From JBBQSF01 sp038214085 (GTDB lineage: Bacteria; Bacteroidota; Bacteroidia; Bacteroidales; CG2-30-32-10): a stretch of 13,769 nt of DNA. Position 1 is the first letter of the stretch, and each line of letters begins with the position of its first letter. The notes below the pieces were generated by a model. That model was not told the DNA's origin, searched no databases, and was given only the letters and a program-made list of their open reading frames with translations. Of the stretch, positions 13,125 through 13,769 are shown piece after piece. The stretch spans positions 1 through 13,769 of the forward strand of contig JBBQSF010000084.1 in assembly GCA_038214085.1 (NCBI GenBank). The letters are read 5' to 3'. Position numbers and translations under genes: made by a program.

Positions 13125-13769
13125 GAATGAAATTCTGCATTAAAAATTTCTCCAAAATGAAATTTTACTTTTTCTTTCACTTCATCAAAATTCATTTTAT
13201 TTCCAAGTTCTTTTTCAAGTGAAGTTACTGATTTGTCAGTAAATCCGCAAGGATTGATATGGCTAAAATAATTCAAGTCAGTGTTTACGTTAAATGCAAA
13301 ACCATGCATGGTAATGCCACGGCTCACTCTAACACCAATGGCACATATTTTTCGCACATTTGACGAATTCACATCAAGCCAAACGCCAGTAGCACCATCA
13401 AGCCTGGTGGCAGAAATGCCATATTCTTCAAGTACTTTAATTATGGTTTCTTCAAGAGAAAAAACATAATCCTTCACCCCCATATTAAATTGCTCAAGAT
13501 TTAAAATAGGATAGCCCACAATTTGTCCAGGCCCATGATAGGTAATATCTCCGCCACGATTTATTTTAAAGAAAGTTGCATTTTTAGCCAAAAGCTGAAT
13601 ATGATCTATCAACAGATTATTTTCTGATCCACTTTTTCCAAGCGTGTAAACATGCGGATGTTCGCAAAGAATAAAATAATTTAAACCCTTTTCAAAATCA
13701 TTTATGCTGTTTTTCGAGGCGAGAACTTCCTGCATCTTCTCTTCCTGGAAGTCCCACGCTTCCTTGTAT
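13112..13769 (-). CDS. lipB: octanoyltransferase LipB, 5' end outside the window
   Basis: LipB moves octanoyl groups from acyl carrier protein to lipoyl domains, the first step of lipoate biosynthesis on pyruvate dehydrogenase and related complexes. Family blocks are LCEHPHVYTLGKSG, NRGGDITYHGPGQIVGYPI and RKICAIGVRVSRGITMHGFAFNV. Counting from the ATG at 13735, Lys129 and the nucleophile Cys163 (HINPCGF) form the active-site pair. That ATG is not the likely start. The frame stays open to the right edge and the preceding codons read YKEAWDFQEEK, which matches the conserved N-terminal region of LipB. The gene is therefore cut by the window end, and roughly 15-30 residues are probably missing. 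pyk lies 77 bp downstream on the same strand, and a hairpin covers the lipB stop. Confidence 0.95.
   Translation of the reverse strand, partial: YKEAWDFQEEKMQEVLASKNSINDFEKGLNYFILCEHPHVYTLGKSGSENNLLIDHIQLLAKNATFFKINRGGDITYHGPGQIVGYPILNLEQFNMGVKDYVFSLEETIIKVLEEYGISATRLDGATGVWLDVNSSNVRKICAIGVRVSRGITMHGFAFNVNTDLNYFSHINPCGFTDKSVTSLEKELGNKMNFDEVKEKVKFHFGEIFNAEFHSRSL

Overview
The window is AT-rich bacterial DNA and most likely comes from the Bacteroidota. Three things point that way. Several genes are preceded by matches to the TAnnTTTG -7 element of the Bacteroidota primary sigma factor. Starts tend to have A/T-rich leaders rather than Shine-Dalgarno boxes. The protein repertoire also fits: an MBOAT ending in GADVQPF, a secreted PepSY-like protein, a one-chain iron-sulfur serine deaminase and a short class I ManA. 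No rRNA, tRNA, CRISPR array, phage gene or recognisable transposase gene was seen. Taxonomy below phylum is not resolved.

Layout. Positions 1-377 are non-coding, with a 10-bp-phased CAAAC repeat and a hairpin that probably ends the first operon. Positions 378-3494 (minus) are a tight three-gene operon: secreted alpha/beta-hydrolase, membrane-anchored SGNH protein, MBOAT acyltransferase. This looks like an envelope or polysaccharide O-acylation module. A divergent TauE/SafE permease follows (3588-4370, plus). Positions 4371-5066 hold no gene but are full of inverted repeats, bounded by two REP-like units. Next come a DUF1003 membrane protein (5067-5789) and a secreted PepSY-like protein with a Cys/His-rich tail (5932-6435), closed by a clear terminator. 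A minus-strand operon (8789-6509) encodes an M20 amidohydrolase, a P-loop kinase-like protein and a dCMP deaminase. On the plus strand are manA, tpx and sdaA (8825-11597). On the minus strand are pyk and lipB (13769-11604); lipB runs off the right edge of the window.

How the genes fit together. Most of the window is core metabolism: mannose-6-phosphate isomerisation, peroxide detoxification, two pyruvate-forming enzymes (SdaA and Pyk, converging with 6 bp between stops), lipoate attachment and pyrimidine deoxynucleotide supply. The parts most worth a second look are the 4476-4979 palindrome-rich island, the adjacent kinase-like and dCMP deaminase genes (a split layout of a domain pair known as a fusion elsewhere), the O-acylation operon with its own esterase-like gene, and the Cys/His-tailed PepSY-like protein. 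I did not find a system I can confidently call undescribed.
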